From assembly GCF_022581195.2 (NCBI RefSeq), contig NC_061482.1, forward strand, positions 1,984,001 through 2,048,000: a stretch of 64,000 bases of DNA. Direction: 5' to 3'. Origin of the DNA: Helicoverpa zea (Eukaryota > Arthropoda > Insecta > Lepidoptera > Noctuidae). Positions 32,388 to 44,094 of the stretch are shown here, piece after piece; the first letter of the stretch is position 1, and every line of letters starts with the position of its first letter. The position numbers and the translations under genes were made by a program. The notes beneath the pieces were generated by a model. It was not told the DNA's origin. It saw only the letters and a list, made by a program, of their open reading frames with translations, and searched no databases.

Positions 32388-32424
32388 AAATCAGAATAAA
32401 AGGACCCCCCTTTTATTCTGATTT
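32388..32424. repeat. Short perfect hairpin
   Basis: AAATCAGAATAAAAGG and CCTTTTATTCTGATTT are exact reverse complements separated by five bases; flanking TGATCA on both sides extends the stem with one bulge. Confidence 0.75.
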
Positions 32425-32583
32425 GATCATGTCTCCCAACTGCCCATCTCTCCCCTACCTCCCCTATAGATAGACAGATTTTGACAAATCTGTCAAAATC
32501 TCGACTTTGATTTAGTTCAACTTGTCAACACGCTCGATAGTGAAGCGCTAGTGTAGTTTGACAATGTCAATCACGAAACTTTA

Positions 32584-32903
32584 AGGTAGAATTCCGTGGG
32601 TCGCGATTGTCGCAGCCGCGCGCGACAAAAGTCAACCTATGAAAATGTATGGCACCGCTGCCGAGGGCTGCGACAGTCGCGCGCGGACGACGAATTTCGT
32701 GAGCCGCTCGCGGCCGTACGCTTCTCAACATGGTCTAGCGCTTAATAACATCTATAGAATTTTAGTAAAACCAGAATTAAATTTTTGACAATGCCGCGAG
32801 CAGCTTACGAAATTCGTCGGCCGCGCGCGACTGTCACGGGCCTCGACAACGGTGCCATACATTTTCAAAGGTTGACTATTGTCGCGTCCACGGAATTCTA
32901 CCT
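32584..32903. mobile_element. MITE with ~140-bp TIRs, TTA target duplication
   Basis: TTA lies at 32581-32583 and 32904-32906. The ends AGGTAGAATTCCGTGG pair inverted, and similarity continues inward for about 140 bp (ATGGCACCG, GACGAATTTCGT) with scattered changes. It is GC-rich like the 5281 element but with a different sequence. Confidence 0.85.
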
Positions 32904-33254
32904 TTAGATCGAAGTCGAAGTGAGAGTGATGTCGAAGTGAGTTGTGATATTTTATAGAATCGACATGCTGTAGTCCCGAGGTCTGGAAGAGACATACAAA
33001 ATAATAATGAGATATAACGCAACAAAGTCGGAGAGTGGGGGCTCGTGACGCCACGTCTAGGTATGTAAAATTTGTACTAAGCAGTGACTTAACACAAAAT
33101 TCAAGCGTGTTGTATCTTCGTTATTAATTGTTTGTGAGAGAGAGAAAAGAAAAATACGTGTCCATTATTTTAGGGTTATCTAAAAGACGGACTAATTACT
33201 TTTTTTTGATTCGCCATACCTATTTCATAACATTCATTTCTATGCATTTCAAGT

Positions 33255-33695
33255 GTAGTATTGCTCTTGAAGTTCCACATCAGGTGTTCCAGATCTTCGA
33301 TGTTTATACGTCAATAGAGAGTGCTTATCAGATTGAACCACTTTTGCTAAAACGTCATATCTTCATATGCTATAGTCTAGCAGGGCCCCTGGAGTTCCAC
33401 ATCAGGTGTTTTAGATCTTCAATTTGTATAAGTCAATAGAAAGTGCCTATCAAATTGAACAACTTTTGCTAAAACATCATACCTGTATATGGTACAGAGA
33501 AGCTGGGCTCTTGGGGTTCCACATCAGGTGTTCCAGATCTTCAAATTTATTATCTCAGCTGAAAATGCTTATCACATGAAACAATTTTTGCCATGGCACC
33601 ATTTTTGTATCTCTTATAGTTTTGTTGGTCTGTTGGAGTTCTGCATCAGGTCTTCAAGTTTCGAAGATAAATTATAGCCTATATGTTGACCAGGC
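33255..33695 (+). repeat. Tandem array, ~122-bp unit, four copies
   Basis: GTTCCACATCAGGTGTT and variants start at 33272, 33393, 33516 and 33638 (steps of 121-123 bp). Each unit also carries AGAGTGCTTATCA-like and ACTTTTGCTAAAAC-like blocks. The array leads into a repeat tail (AATCCGTTCAGTAGTTCGGA) and the CAGACATA microsatellite. Confidence 0.8.
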
Positions 33696-33767
33696 TTAAT
33701 ACTGATACAACAAAGAAAAAATCATTGAAATCCGTTCAGTAGTTCGGAAGATTAGCGTGTACAAACA

Positions 33768-33832
33768 AACAGACATACAGACATACAGACATACAGACAT
33801 ACAGACATGCAGACATACAGACATACAGACAG
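33768..33832. repeat. (CAGACATA)n microsatellite
   Basis: Eight-base CAGACATA is repeated about eight times with one variant (CAGACATG). It forms the terminal part of the preceding dispersed repeat. Confidence 0.9.
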
Positions 33833-34392
33833 AATTTTTTTTTTGGATTTGTGCTCCATTACTGTTTCTAAACCCCACCCAATTATTATTTTTTTAATAT
33901 ATTCAATGTACAGACACAGTTTTTTTACAGATTTATTATATGTATAGACTATTTCCTTTTTTATCATTTCTTTCATAAAAATAGTTTAAACTTTACTGAT
34001 AACATCCCCTACATTGCTTTGACAAAGACAGCAAAAACGCGAACAAACTTCACGTCCCTCAAACTTTGTCTTTCGGTGTAGACTTTGTGCAGAAATTCAA
34101 CCGTTAATAACTAAGCTTTGTGGAAACTTTCTTGTAATTCAATTAAGAAATAAAAACTTGTATTTTTAATTGGGTCAGACACAGCACGACTATACAGTAA
34201 TTAGTATGTAAGGAAATGTAATAGTGACGTATTTTATAGATTTCCGTAAAATTAAAGACCTTTTTCAATAGGAATTTAACTGACTATCGAACACTGAAAA
34301 ATGTTAGTCAATCGATGTAATAGTTCCTGAGATTAGCATGTTCAAGCAAACGAGCTTTTCAGTTTCGTATCCTTATTGTATTATTTGATAAA

Positions 34393-34655
34393 ATATACCT
34401 TACTGGCTTCTGCTCGCAACTTCACCCGCGTAAAGTTCGGTTATAGCGCGTTTCCAAGAGAATTCTTCAAAAAAATGACATCCGGGATAATAATAAACTA
34501 TGTATCCTTAAACTATGTATCCTTATGTAATATGTTCTTTCTCAAGGTCAACTCTATCTCTGTATCAAATTTTACTAAAACCAGTTCAATGGTTTAGACG
34601 TGAAAGCGTAACAGACAGACAGACAGTTACTTTCGCATTTATAATATTAGTATGG
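34393..34655 (+). repeat. Dispersed repeat with ACAGACAGACAG end, second copy
   Basis: The order of blocks is the same as at 25768: CTGGCTTCTGCTCGCAACTT, GTTTCCAAGAGAATTCTTC, AAGGTCAACTCTATCTCTGT, GTTTAGACGTGAAAGCGTAA, (CAGA)n and TCGCATTTATAATATTAGTA. A 22-bp direct repeat (AAACTATGTATCCTTA twice) lies in its middle. Confidence 0.75.
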
Positions 34656-34659
34656 GATT

Positions 34660-35690
34660 AAACGGCATCTACCTCTAAACTACATTCCGACCCCAATTTC
34701 ATTAAAAGAAATAACACCACTTACTAAGAAAAGCAAAATAAAAATCACCCAACAGCAAAGTTTTACAATTATTTCCTTTTCTAATACCGCTTGCATTTTC
34801 TCATTGTGTTTCTTTCTTGTAGTGTTCTTAATACTTTCAATTGTCAGGTGTACTTTGTCTGCAATACGAGGTAGGTATAGGATTTGTGGCACTTCCAGTG
34901 GTTGGTGCTTCTAAGTGGTTCTGACTTGACGGTCGAGAGAATTAGACTTATTCTTAAGGGGTTATTTTTTCATTTACGTTGTTGTTGATTTTATTTTAGT
35001 GTTGTGTTTGTTAGAGATATTTTTGTGGATTTTTTATGTAAAAAGAGGTAGTGTAAGTTCATATGTGTCTGGGGCAACGTAGCTCACACGCTTGAATCGA
35101 TTATGAAAGCGGGTGCTCAAGCGGGGGTTTCTAGACATTTTTCTTATTTTTGCTTAACTTCAGAAGAGTACCTATGTTTTTAACGTTTACAAGTTAAACT
35201 CATTTGGATAAAAAGCTCCAAAAAATTTTGTATCTAGATGTAAAAAACTAAAGCAAATCTGAATAAAACAAAAGTATTTTTTTTATCTACTCTTATTTTA
35301 TTGAACTTATGCGTTGACCTGTAACGTAAGATTAAGATTTGAGCTAGCATACATTTATTTTATAAATATGCTACAAATATTAGAATTTATAATTTTACCG
35401 GAAAACTCCGTGAAAATTAAATTGAAATATTAAACAAAATTGTCTGTTAAAAGCAGCTACTGAACAAATTCTAGTACAAAATTAGTTAGAATTTAAGTGG
35501 CATCTCTCACTAAATAAATTAGTTTTCACACTGAAATGAAAACATACAAACACGGGTGCATTTCAAGTTCTACCGGCTTATTTGCTCATGTTTCGACGGA
35601 AACTAAATGGTGTTAAAAGTGTTAGAAATAAACGTTGCTTTCATATTAAATTTTAATAATGATCAATATTACATTTACTTTGATAGAAAA
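34660..35690. other. Intron 4 stretch, nothing recognised
   Basis: AT-rich DNA. Short frames lack any domain and splice context. No repeat copy within the window matches it. Confidence 0.5.
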
Positions 35691-35697
35691 ATACTAC

Positions 35698-36003
35698 GCT
35701 AATATTATAAAGACAAAAGAGCGTAAGTGTATAATATATGTGTCTTTGTTCGTTCTGCTCGCGCAAACGGATAGACGAATTTTGATTGAAACATTATATA
35801 AGCATTATATAGCTAACTAGCCGTTTTGTTTCACCCGTAGATCCCGGTTTGTCCCGTAGTTACTATTGCCCGTATCGGAATAAAATATAGCCTATGTTAC
35901 TCTTGGATAATGTACCTTTCGAATGGTGAAAGAATTAAAAAAAACGGTCCATAAGTTTTTGAGCCTATTCATTACAACCAAACAAAGTTTTCCTATTTAT
36001 AAT
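35698..36003 (+). repeat. Dispersed repeat interrupted at its end by mariner
   Basis: Starts near CTAATATTATAAAGACAAAA, contains AAATATAGCCTATGTTACTC and ends TCCTATTTATAATATTA. The normal ending of this repeat type (ATAATATTAGTATA) is split by the mariner: TTATTAGTATAC resumes at 36922. Confidence 0.55.
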
Positions 36004-36339
36004 ATTAGGTCTTTACTATGAAATTGCCGTTCTGCGGTAATGGCCATTTCAAATCATAATATTTTTTGTTTGGCTAAGAATTGTAATTTCAAATTAATTT
36101 TATTAAAAAACCACGGAAATCATCTTCCAAAAGTAGTCATTAGTTTATTGATTAGTGCTACATTGTCATCGCATTTCAATCTTCTTCTTCATCATGGATA
36201 CGTTAAAAAATCAAGTAATTATGGAATATGAGTACCGTGGTGCAGCAACGCGGCACAAGCGACACGTAACATCAACGACGTTTACGGAGCTAACACTGCT
36301 AACTAACGCACCACCTGTTATTGGTGTGCTCGCTTCCGT

Positions 36340-36854
36340 TTTGGAAATTTCGACTTAAAAGATGAATCGAAGACTTTGGTTGACAACGATGAATTAAAGG
36401 CGATTGTGTAAGCTGATGATACACAATCTACGGCTAGAGCTTTCGACGTTAGCGTCAAAACAATATTGATCCATTTGCGTCAAATTGGCAAGGTAAAAAG
36501 CTTAACAAATGGGTGTCCCACGAACTCAATGAACGCTAGCGCGAAGTACGCGTCGAGACGTGCCTTGCACTGCTCAACAGACACACAAATGAATGATTTT
36601 TTCCGTCGTCCGCCAGTCACCAGACCTTGCGGGCGCAAGGTCTGGTGACTGGCGCACACTACAACTTCTTCCAGAATTTGGATAAGTTTTTGTCGGGTAA
36701 AAAATTCAGTACCCGAGAGGCAGTAAAAAATGCCTTTGAAGAAATGGTTGCCTCCCGTCCAGTTAATTTCTTTAAAAAGGGCATCAATTCACTGCCACTG
36801 CGTTGGCAAAGAAGCATTGATTGCATGGGTAATTACTTTGATAAATACAAATAA
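36340..36854 (+). pseudogene. mariner transposase remnant
   Basis: Pieces in several frames follow the order of a mariner transposase: an N-terminal DNA-binding stretch (DESKTLVDNDELKAIV, then ARAFDVSVKTILIHLRQIGK), a short central piece (KYASRRALHCS), and a C-terminal piece with FFQNLDKFLSGKKFSTREAV and LRWQRSIDCMGNYFD. Stops and frameshifts separate them. The catalytic DD-D/E core is deleted, so the protein is dead. Confidence 0.85.
36611..36654. repeat. Perfect 21-bp palindrome at the mariner deletion point
   Basis: CGCCAGTCACCAGACCTTGCG at 36611-36631, two G, then its exact reverse complement at 36634-36654. The transposase C-terminal frame resumes directly after it. Confidence 0.95.
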
Positions 36855-36924
36855 AAAATACATGAAAAAAAAAACGTTTAAATTTTTTCATACAAAACGG
36901 CAATTTCATAGGTAAAGACCTATT

Positions 36925-37880
36925 ATTAGTATACATAGATATATACATCAGAATAGTATGTAGGCTACTTTTTAACTTGCTGCGGGAATTAGTTCCTTCA
37001 AGAAGCTGGTAAAACCGCAAACAGAAGCTACAGTAAACATATATGGAAAGCTTTTCCTCAGCTCCATTAGAATAAACCATTTCAATTCAGAAATCTAAGT
37101 TATACTTCGTTTGTTCAGCAGTTCTAGGAAAATCGTAACAAACCCAGGATTTTCTGAAAAGGTATACCAAGCAAGATATTCAATATTTTTCTAATGGAAA
37201 AAGGAAGCTTCAACTATGCGTATTTTACCTTTGAAACCGTATTTTTCTATTCGTATGTATGACAAACTGTAACCTTAGAATTTCCAATATTTTTTTACCG
37301 TGGTTGTATTTCTTTCTTCTAGGATTTCTAGGAAGTTATTATTGTTGCCTTTATGGCATATTTGTGCTTAATATTACAAAGCTCAAGAGTTTGTTTGTAT
37401 TTTTGCTTGAAAACAATAGTCTCTGTAACTGTTGGTCTGTTTTGAGAAATTATTTTAGTGTTATTGAGGTAGGCTACTTTTAGTCCCATAGAACTTATTC
37501 GTAGAAATTGGGTAGTTATAAGCTGCTAATTGCAATTTTACTACATCTACAAAACTGATTTTGTGGGTCTATGAGTGGTGATTTTTGGGTGGCTCATCAT
37601 CCTTCCTTGTTCTAGAAGACAACAGATCCGAGTCAACGCATGCACTAACAAATCCTAAGCTTAAGATTAGATTAGTAACAGAGCCTTTTAGTAAAACGTG
37701 CTAAGTATAGCAAAGTCTGTGTTCTATCTTAAACCTTAGACAAAAAAAAGTAACCAAAGTAGTATTAAGTAATTAAGAAAAAGTTAAAATTCAGTTCACG
37801 TTCTATTCTTGTAATACAGCGAAAGTTAAGAGCGGTCGCTTTTAATGATAGTCATACTTACACGACGTATTTGAACCAAC
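36925..37880. other. Intron 4 stretch, nothing recognised
   Basis: AT-rich. A frame at 37259-37483 is hydrophobic but has no family resemblance and no splice context, so no gene is called. Confidence 0.45.
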
Positions 37881-37893
37881 GATATCTAAAGTT

Positions 37894-38256
37894 TGCTTCA
37901 ACTGAAAAGATTGCCTCGTTGGTCTAGTGGTCGCAAGCAGAATTGCTATGACTGAGGTCTCCGGTTCGATTCCCGGGTCGGGCCGAAATCGCTTCGTGAG
38001 TTTTATTTTTCACAAAGCAGCCCGTTGTTTGGAAGTTGGTGATTGATTCACCCATGCATCGGAGAGCACGTTAATGTCGGTCCTGCGCCTGATCTCTCTT
38101 CGGTCGTGTCGGATTACCGCCTCATCGCGTTATGAGAGTGAAGGAATGAGTGCACTTGTGTCTGCGCAAATGCTTGTGCACTATAATATGTCCTGCGCAG
38201 CTGGCTGATCTTCTTATATGAGGACAGCCGTCGTGGCCGAAATCGGCCTTGGACGT
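37894..38256 (+). mobile_element. tRNA-derived SINE, family B, with probable 12-bp target duplication
   Basis: TGCCTCGTTGGTCTAGTGGT (A-box region) and CCGGTTCGATTCCCGGGTCG (B-box) start the element; the body has GCATCGGAGAGCACGTTAAT and GTGCACTATAATATGTCCTG and ends GACAGCCGTCGTGGCCGAAA. ATATCTAAAGTT occurs at 37882-37893 and 38257-38268. About 20 bp of extra sequence sit between the left duplicate and the tRNA-like head. Confidence 0.8.
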
Positions 38257-38571
38257 ATATCTAAAGTTATCCTCTACCTACAAAGGTGAAGGTCGTCTTT
38301 TGTTCTGTCTAGTCAACTGTCCATTTGTTTGAGTGTTTTCTTAAGAATAGCAATTCAAGGTCAAAGGTCGAAGGTGAAATTCTTATTTCTATTTCAGTTT
38401 TGTTTGAATGTAATTGGTATAAATGGATGTTAGTGTGGATTGTTTTTGAATTTTAGAGCTATGGAAGGGTTGATTTATTATTGTTCATGTTAATTATTGA
38501 TTGCTCTATATACTACTACCTTTTAGTAGTTTAATGATCTTATAACTTATTTTGTAAGTACATAGTTTTTG

Positions 38572-38928
38572 CCTCGCGAGTCATTAAGAGAATTATTTAA
38601 AGAAATTGACATATTTACACTACCTTCTCTTTATATACTAGAAAATATCATGTTAGTAAGCAAAAACTTAAATCAATTTAGTGTTAAAAGTGATATACAT
38701 TCCATTAATACAATAAACAAGCACAAGCTAGTAGTTCCGAGATTCAGATTAACGAAATCAAATAAATCGTTCTTAGGGAATTGTGTCCGTTTTTACAACA
38801 AGCTGCCTAAGTGTGTAAGCGATCTCACGGATATAAAATTTAAGAACACTTTAAAATCCACCCTAATTAAAAAAGCTTATTATAAAATTCAAGACTCTGT
38901 TGACGATAAAGATATTATATGGCGATAA
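38572..38928 (+). pseudogene. LINE ORF2 C-terminal end
   Basis: About 118 residues, open to the natural stop, from PRESLRELFKEID to KIQDSVDDKDIIWR. They match the last ~118 residues of the long ORF2 with about ten substitutions. There is no RT domain, so no function is expected. Confidence 0.9.
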
Positions 38929-39233
38929 CTCATCTCTCCATGTGTGGCTTCCCTGGCAATTAAACGACTTTTTCTTCTCCCTTTGCATTGTATAGATTTA
39001 CAGTTTAATTTTCTTGCATTGTATAATTTTGTGAGCTTACTATTGTTATGTAATAGACTGTTTGTACTGTGACTATATTACTTTTTAAAAAGAGTGTCTA
39101 TGGAGTTTCTTGCCGGCTCTTCTCCATGAGACCAACTTTTTGGAACCGTGCAACTAATGTGACGTTTCATAGGTGTCTGCAAAGGCCTATGTGAAATAAA
39201 AAGATTTTTATTTGATTTGATTTGATTTGATTT
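38572..39233 (+). mobile_element. CR1-like LINE copy, 5'-truncated, same subfamily as 16168-20110
   Basis: The truncation begins in the final part of ORF2 (PRESLRELFKEIDIF...). The 3' UTR (TGTCTATGGAGTTTCTTGCC, GGAACCGTGCAACTAATGTG) and a (TTTGA)n tail follow. It is on the strand opposite to the long copy. Confidence 0.92.
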
Positions 39234-39239
39234 GCCAGG

Positions 39240-41015
39240 TGGGTCTGTTTATTTGCACTGAATAAGCTCCAAAACTACTGCACCGATCTGAAATTTCTTT
39301 TTTTTTCTTTTAAAAACCGCACTATACAAGGCTATATTTTATATAGACACTGAAACATATACGTGTTCTAGTAGTCATTTTTGATGCAAACAAGTTTCTG
39401 TTTATGTCACATGACATGAAATTGAACGCGTTTATATTAAAACCGCGAACCTCACATGCATTACCTACATATATGAGTTTGTATGTAAAACGAGCTAGCC
39501 CGCTTACCCGTTGCAATCGGCTCTATAAATTGCTTCAAATCGATTTGCATGTAAATGAGGGTAGATTATCACACCCTGCAATAACTGCTAAACCGGTACA
39601 GTTAGTAGTAGGGACATTGTCTACCGTTTGTAGTAAACACTTAATTATATAAAAATGCTGTTAATGTCTGTTTTGCTTTTATAAACTTTATTGATGTTTT
39701 GATAAAACTTTGCTAGATAACGATTATGTATAATCGGGTAAAAATGTGGATATCACCCTACTGGGAGATTTGTCTGGCTGTTCAACCCATGTCCTAAGGG
39801 AACAACTTCCCGCCCACGTATAAAAGTAGCCTATGTCCTGGTTTCTTTGGCAATCGTATGTCCGTTATAGAAAAATTACTGGACCATGAATTTTGAGAGT
39901 GGTTATTGTATTTACTAAAAAAAAAATGGTAACAGACTGTCCTTCATCGTTTCGATCAGGCAATCGTTTTGGTTTCTTTATTCCCCAACCAATGCTACGT
40001 GTATATTATGCAGGTATGTCTTCAATCAAGATTATGTTTCATCCAATACTTTTATCTTAACAAATTTGTTTAAATCCAATGTTTCTGAAGCCATATTTGC
40101 AGTAGTTGGTTAATGCACAAAAGCGTTTGCACTTCGCATATTCTATTAGAGTTAAAGTTGCATAATTTGCATAATAATAATATGTTCCTAAGAGTATAAT
40201 ATCCAGCTCGCATCCGCTTCCAGCGAAACGAAAGAAAACAAAGATTTTGTTATGACTAGATACTAACCGAAGAATATTTAAGTAAGTTCATAGGATATAA
40301 AATTAAGTTCTTTTCCATGTTTACCGTAATATTAAACTGAAAATTCTCTAATGTGATTAATTTCATTTATTTTGGTGGAAGTAAAATCTATCTTTCTTGC
40401 CTAGATAGGCACTTGAGGAAGAAAAATATTTATAGGTGTAAGCCAGTTTTGTCTCCTAGGAAGATTTTAGCTGTATTTTTTCATTTGTTCTGGATATCTC
40501 ATCACTACGAAAAATTTTGGAGGAATAATTAATATACTAAAAGTTTTTGCAAAATGCTATACACTTCATTTGCAAAAAAATATATTTATTGTAGACGCTT
40601 TATACATATGTAATATTGTACTTGTATTCTTGCCGAGTCAAAATATTAGTCCACTTCTTGAAATTGAGGTCGCTAACTTCGAAAATAATCCTAAATCCCT
40701 AAGTCCTCTCTAGATAATCTCCTTTTACATGCCAGATGGACCTCTAACGTTATAACACATATTTTATTAAAATATTGATATTGGAATCGATTTTAGCTAG
40801 AACTAATTTTGTACTTTTTCTTATTCTGTGATAAAAAAAAAATTAGTTGGATTATGTGAATATGGATATAGTTCATTTTAAAATAATGTACATATTTAAT
40901 TAATTACGTTGTAAATTATACTTGTGATTAGGAAAAAAAATGGATTATTATAAGTCAGTAGTATTAACTACATATTATTTGTTACGTATGTATCTTAACA
41001 TAACTGGGGTTGATT
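39240..41015. other. Intron 4 stretch, only worn repeat pieces
   Basis: Pieces at 39240-39330 (AAGCTCCAAAACTACTGCAC) and 39770-39850 (CGCCCACGTATAAAAGTAGC, CTATGTCCTGG) resemble conserved parts of lepidopteran dispersed repeats. No exon is supported. Confidence 0.4.
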
Positions 41016-41020
41016 CACGG

Positions 41021-42950
41021 AAAGGACAATGGGCGTTTTGGTACCCTGTCCAACAGTGTTGATTCTAGTACCATTGCGTAGGTCTTGGTAAGGCAAAAAA
41101 TGTTTACTATGACGACTAGTCCCAAATCTTTGTCCATTTCGCGTGACATCGACTAATAGAATGTGTAATGTTCATAAATCATCAACGTAGATGTAGTTCT
41201 TAAATCCAACTGTATTGAATAAAAACTGGTAAAGTAATAAAAAAACAGGAATTTGGCCTTCTTAGAATGTTTGCATGCCCACTGCTTTAAAAAAAGAATG
41301 TGCAAACCTTTGCAGTTCACGCAGAACTAGCTTATGTATTTGATGAAAGTCTTTCAGTATTTACAATCTATTAATGTTTAATGATTATCGTGTTTTAATA
41401 ACAGGTTTTTTTATTTCATATAGTGTGTAGGTACATGGAAGCCAGAATGTTTTAAGATAATATGTAAAATGATTAGTTGTGTTTTCAGAAATGATTTAGT
41501 TATCATTAGACTAAACACTCGACAACAATCACTGGCCATAATTTTATGATAAAAAAGATATACCTAGTCTGTTTTGAACCACATTAAAGCTTCCCATAGA
41601 AGGCAAGATCTCAGTTGAGATATTTGAATGAAAAAAGAGGAATGCACTTTCTATAATTCTTTACGAAAAACTTACTGTCGATTCTGAAAAAGCATGTCCT
41701 GATCAAGACAACCACTGTTCCGGTTTTTATTCAGTGTATTTTTAGACTATTTTAGGCTAAGAATGTATATGATCCCGGTACGGAATGTATTAGCTGAAAC
41801 ACCTCAAAATCTCAAAATTCTGCTCAGATATGTGAATTGGTCTGTAGCCCAGTTAAATACTATTGCAAGCCTGGAGGCCTAGATACAAAGAAGGTGATAT
41901 TTTTTTATAATGGATACTGTTCTTTTACAAACACGGAAGTCGTCGTCACCATCGTCGTCGTAACAGCCGAAATATGTTCACTGAAGGTGTGCTATCTACC
42001 CCAAGCAGGGGGGGATTTGCCTATAGCCACCGCGCTGGGCACGCGTGGGTGAGAGTCTTAGACGGACTTTCATTTATTTATATATTTTTGTCTCCATTAT
42101 GATTCGGATATGGATCAGGAACGTGTATGGACTCTTTCAAGTTGTAAAAACAATATTCTTGCAGCACGTTCAAATAAATTGTAAAAAAAAAGGACTCGAA
42201 GTTAAGATTGTCACAAATATTTTGAACACAATGGAAAATCATCACAACTGTGTAATGTGTCGCCGAGGTCTATATCGTATCGTAATTTTTGATAACAATA
42301 ATATTTAACTTTAAAATGATCTTCTGATGGAAAATCCGTTGTAAACTAGTCTTAATCAGTTTTAGGGAGACATATTTTTCTTTAGGTTAGGTTTCTTTAG
42401 GTATGTTTTGTTAATAATATGTTTCTTTTTCTTGTCGTGTGTTGTATTATTAACATCCACCATATTAGCAGCCAGCATCAGTCTTATCATTAAGGTTGAA
42501 AAGTCAGGAGACGATGTTAACATAGAACATATTACAACTCAATCTTGCTCCTCAAGAGGTGCTGAGATAATGATGAATTTCTTCTTAAAAAAGATGAATA
42601 GAAATGTTTTGGACTTTTGTCAAATCAGATGACGTTTGTGTTTCCGTAGTATGACTCCATAGACTATTACAACCTTTAGATTATAATAAAGTGTATCTCA
42701 AACAATGTAAAATGTCTATTAACTGAGTTTAAAATTATTATACTGACGACATATGACTCTTAATGAATTTGCATATATGGATGACATACTTGTATGTCGA
42801 TTGAATTTTTATCGTTACTCGGATCGGACAGCTAATTGAGGCAAGCCCCATAGTTTTTATTATTCTTCACGTAAATACCTTTCTAATGATATATCATACG
42901 TTACTGTTGGAGCGGGTACCAAATCCCATACAAAGTGCCCATTGTCCTTT
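41021..42950. mobile_element. 1.9-kb TIR element, longer relative of 1805-2410
   Basis: AAAGGACAATGGGC starts at 41021 and its reverse ends at 42950. Segments 41239-41370 and about 42490-42950 match, reversed, the copy at 1805-2410; the ~1.1 kb between them is absent there. The extra interior shows only short frames without domains, so it is either the ancestral non-coding core or a later insertion. Confidence 0.7.
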
Positions 42951-42959
42951 CTTTGAGAA

Positions 42960-44090
42960 TTGGTAAAAAAAATCTTCTTCTTCAATCTTGAGATCGCTAT
43001 AGTTTTTTCAGTATAAGACCAAAACAGCGGGAAAGAGTTTCCAAATTAAAGGATTAAAGGGCTTAGCACTCAACGAATATGGGTGACCTTGACTTGCCGA
43101 GGTCAAGGACAAAAGAGTCATTCGTGCCTCAGAGAGCTCGTAAACTAAGATCCAGGTTTTCATATAAACTTATATGATAGAATTAAGGGTATCAAAATTA
43201 AGGCTCATAGAACTTTAGGGTAGAGAAGGAATATTTTACTAGATATAGTATCTGTACTATTATATAGCTATAATAGTACAGAAGTATATATACCATCCCA
43301 AGGTTATCTGGAAGAAATTGCTGATTAGCGATAAGACCGCCATTTGTACTCTTCTTTGTGTATTGTGATGTCCTGTGTTGTAAATTTTCTTTTTTCTTGG
43401 TGTACAATAAAGCATAATCTATCTATCTATAAATATTATAAAGCTGAAGCGTGGGTTTGTTTGAACCCGCTAATCTTCAGGAACGAATGTACCGATTTGA
43501 AAAATTGTTTCTATGTTAGATACCCCATTTTTCGAGACAGGCTTAGACTACATTTTTACATCGGTACAAGGAGTAGTTCTAACGGAAAGTGAGCGAATCC
43601 GCTGGTGGAAGATAGTTCTGCATACTGTAAAAATATGGTCGAATTGAGAACCTCCTCCTTTTTGAAGTCGGGTAAAAAATATCCTAAATTCTTTTAATTA
43701 ATGAGAAAGTAAAAAAAAACACTCATTTTATCCCGTAATTTGGAGCAAAGGCAGTTACGAGAAGAACTAGGGCTTTCTGAAACTTCCTTATTGCAGCTAC
43801 GACTGAACAACTGAGCTTAACTTACTTCTCAATGTTTTTGTTAGTTTAATTCAGTTTTTATTGGAAACCTCAAAGTTAAATTAATGTACTAAAATTCGTC
43901 GGTTTGCTATACGGAATAAAATTTTACTATTCTTGGTTAGAGCAAATAGGATGTAAAAAATTTAATATATGGTTTGATTTAAGGAATATATGCAATAGTA
44001 TATTATGAGTCTTCTACTAAACCGTTGGATACAACATCTTTTACCTAATCAAATTGGACCCAAAATCAAAGCTTTTTGAACATAAATGGC
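42960..44090. other. Intron 4 stretch with one worn repeat
   Basis: 43430-43640 (CTATAAATATTATAAAGCTG, GAACCCGCTAATCTTCAGGA, CGAATCCGCTGGTGGAAG) looks like a dispersed repeat. The rest is unrecognised. Confidence 0.45.
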
Positions 44091-44094
44091 CTTA

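Larger units (their letters stand above)
29593..32464. mobile_element. 2.9-kb TIR element, TA duplication, containing the 147-bp array
   Basis: The left end GGGGAGGTAGGGGAGGGATG and the right end (reverse of CATCTCTCCCCTACCTCCCC) are inverted copies over about 24 bp with one mismatch, both flanked by TA. No transposase frame is found between them. The right arm region contains a 16-bp-stem hairpin (32388-32424). Confidence 0.6.
31890..32964. mobile_element. Repeat with GTCGATTCTATAAAAT inverted ends, composite
   Basis: The left end GTCGATTCTATAAAAT with CTCGCATTTCACTTCG and the right end (reverse ATTTTATAGAATCGAC) are inverted copies. The interval contains the right end of the 2.9-kb TIR element and the MITE at 32584, so the order of insertions is layered. 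A third left-end copy is at 29528. Confidence 0.5.
36008..36920 (+). mobile_element. mariner-family transposon, internally deleted, TA duplication
   Basis: The ends GGTCTTTACTATGAAATTGC and, reversed, GGTCTTTACCTATGAAATTG differ by one base insertion; TA flanks both. The element is 913 bp, shorter than the usual ~1.3 kb. The middle of the transposase has been lost, and a 44-bp palindrome occupies the break. Confidence 0.93.

Noticed and set aside
37259..37483. Small hydrophobic protein of 74 residues
   Set aside because: Hydrophobicity is common in AT-rich random frames; no family resemblance, splice context or repeat relation was found.
37913..37985. Functional tRNA gene
   Set aside because: A- and B-box-like motifs are present, but the sequence continues into a SINE body that recurs elsewhere, and no clean acceptor-stem pairing could be assigned by eye.
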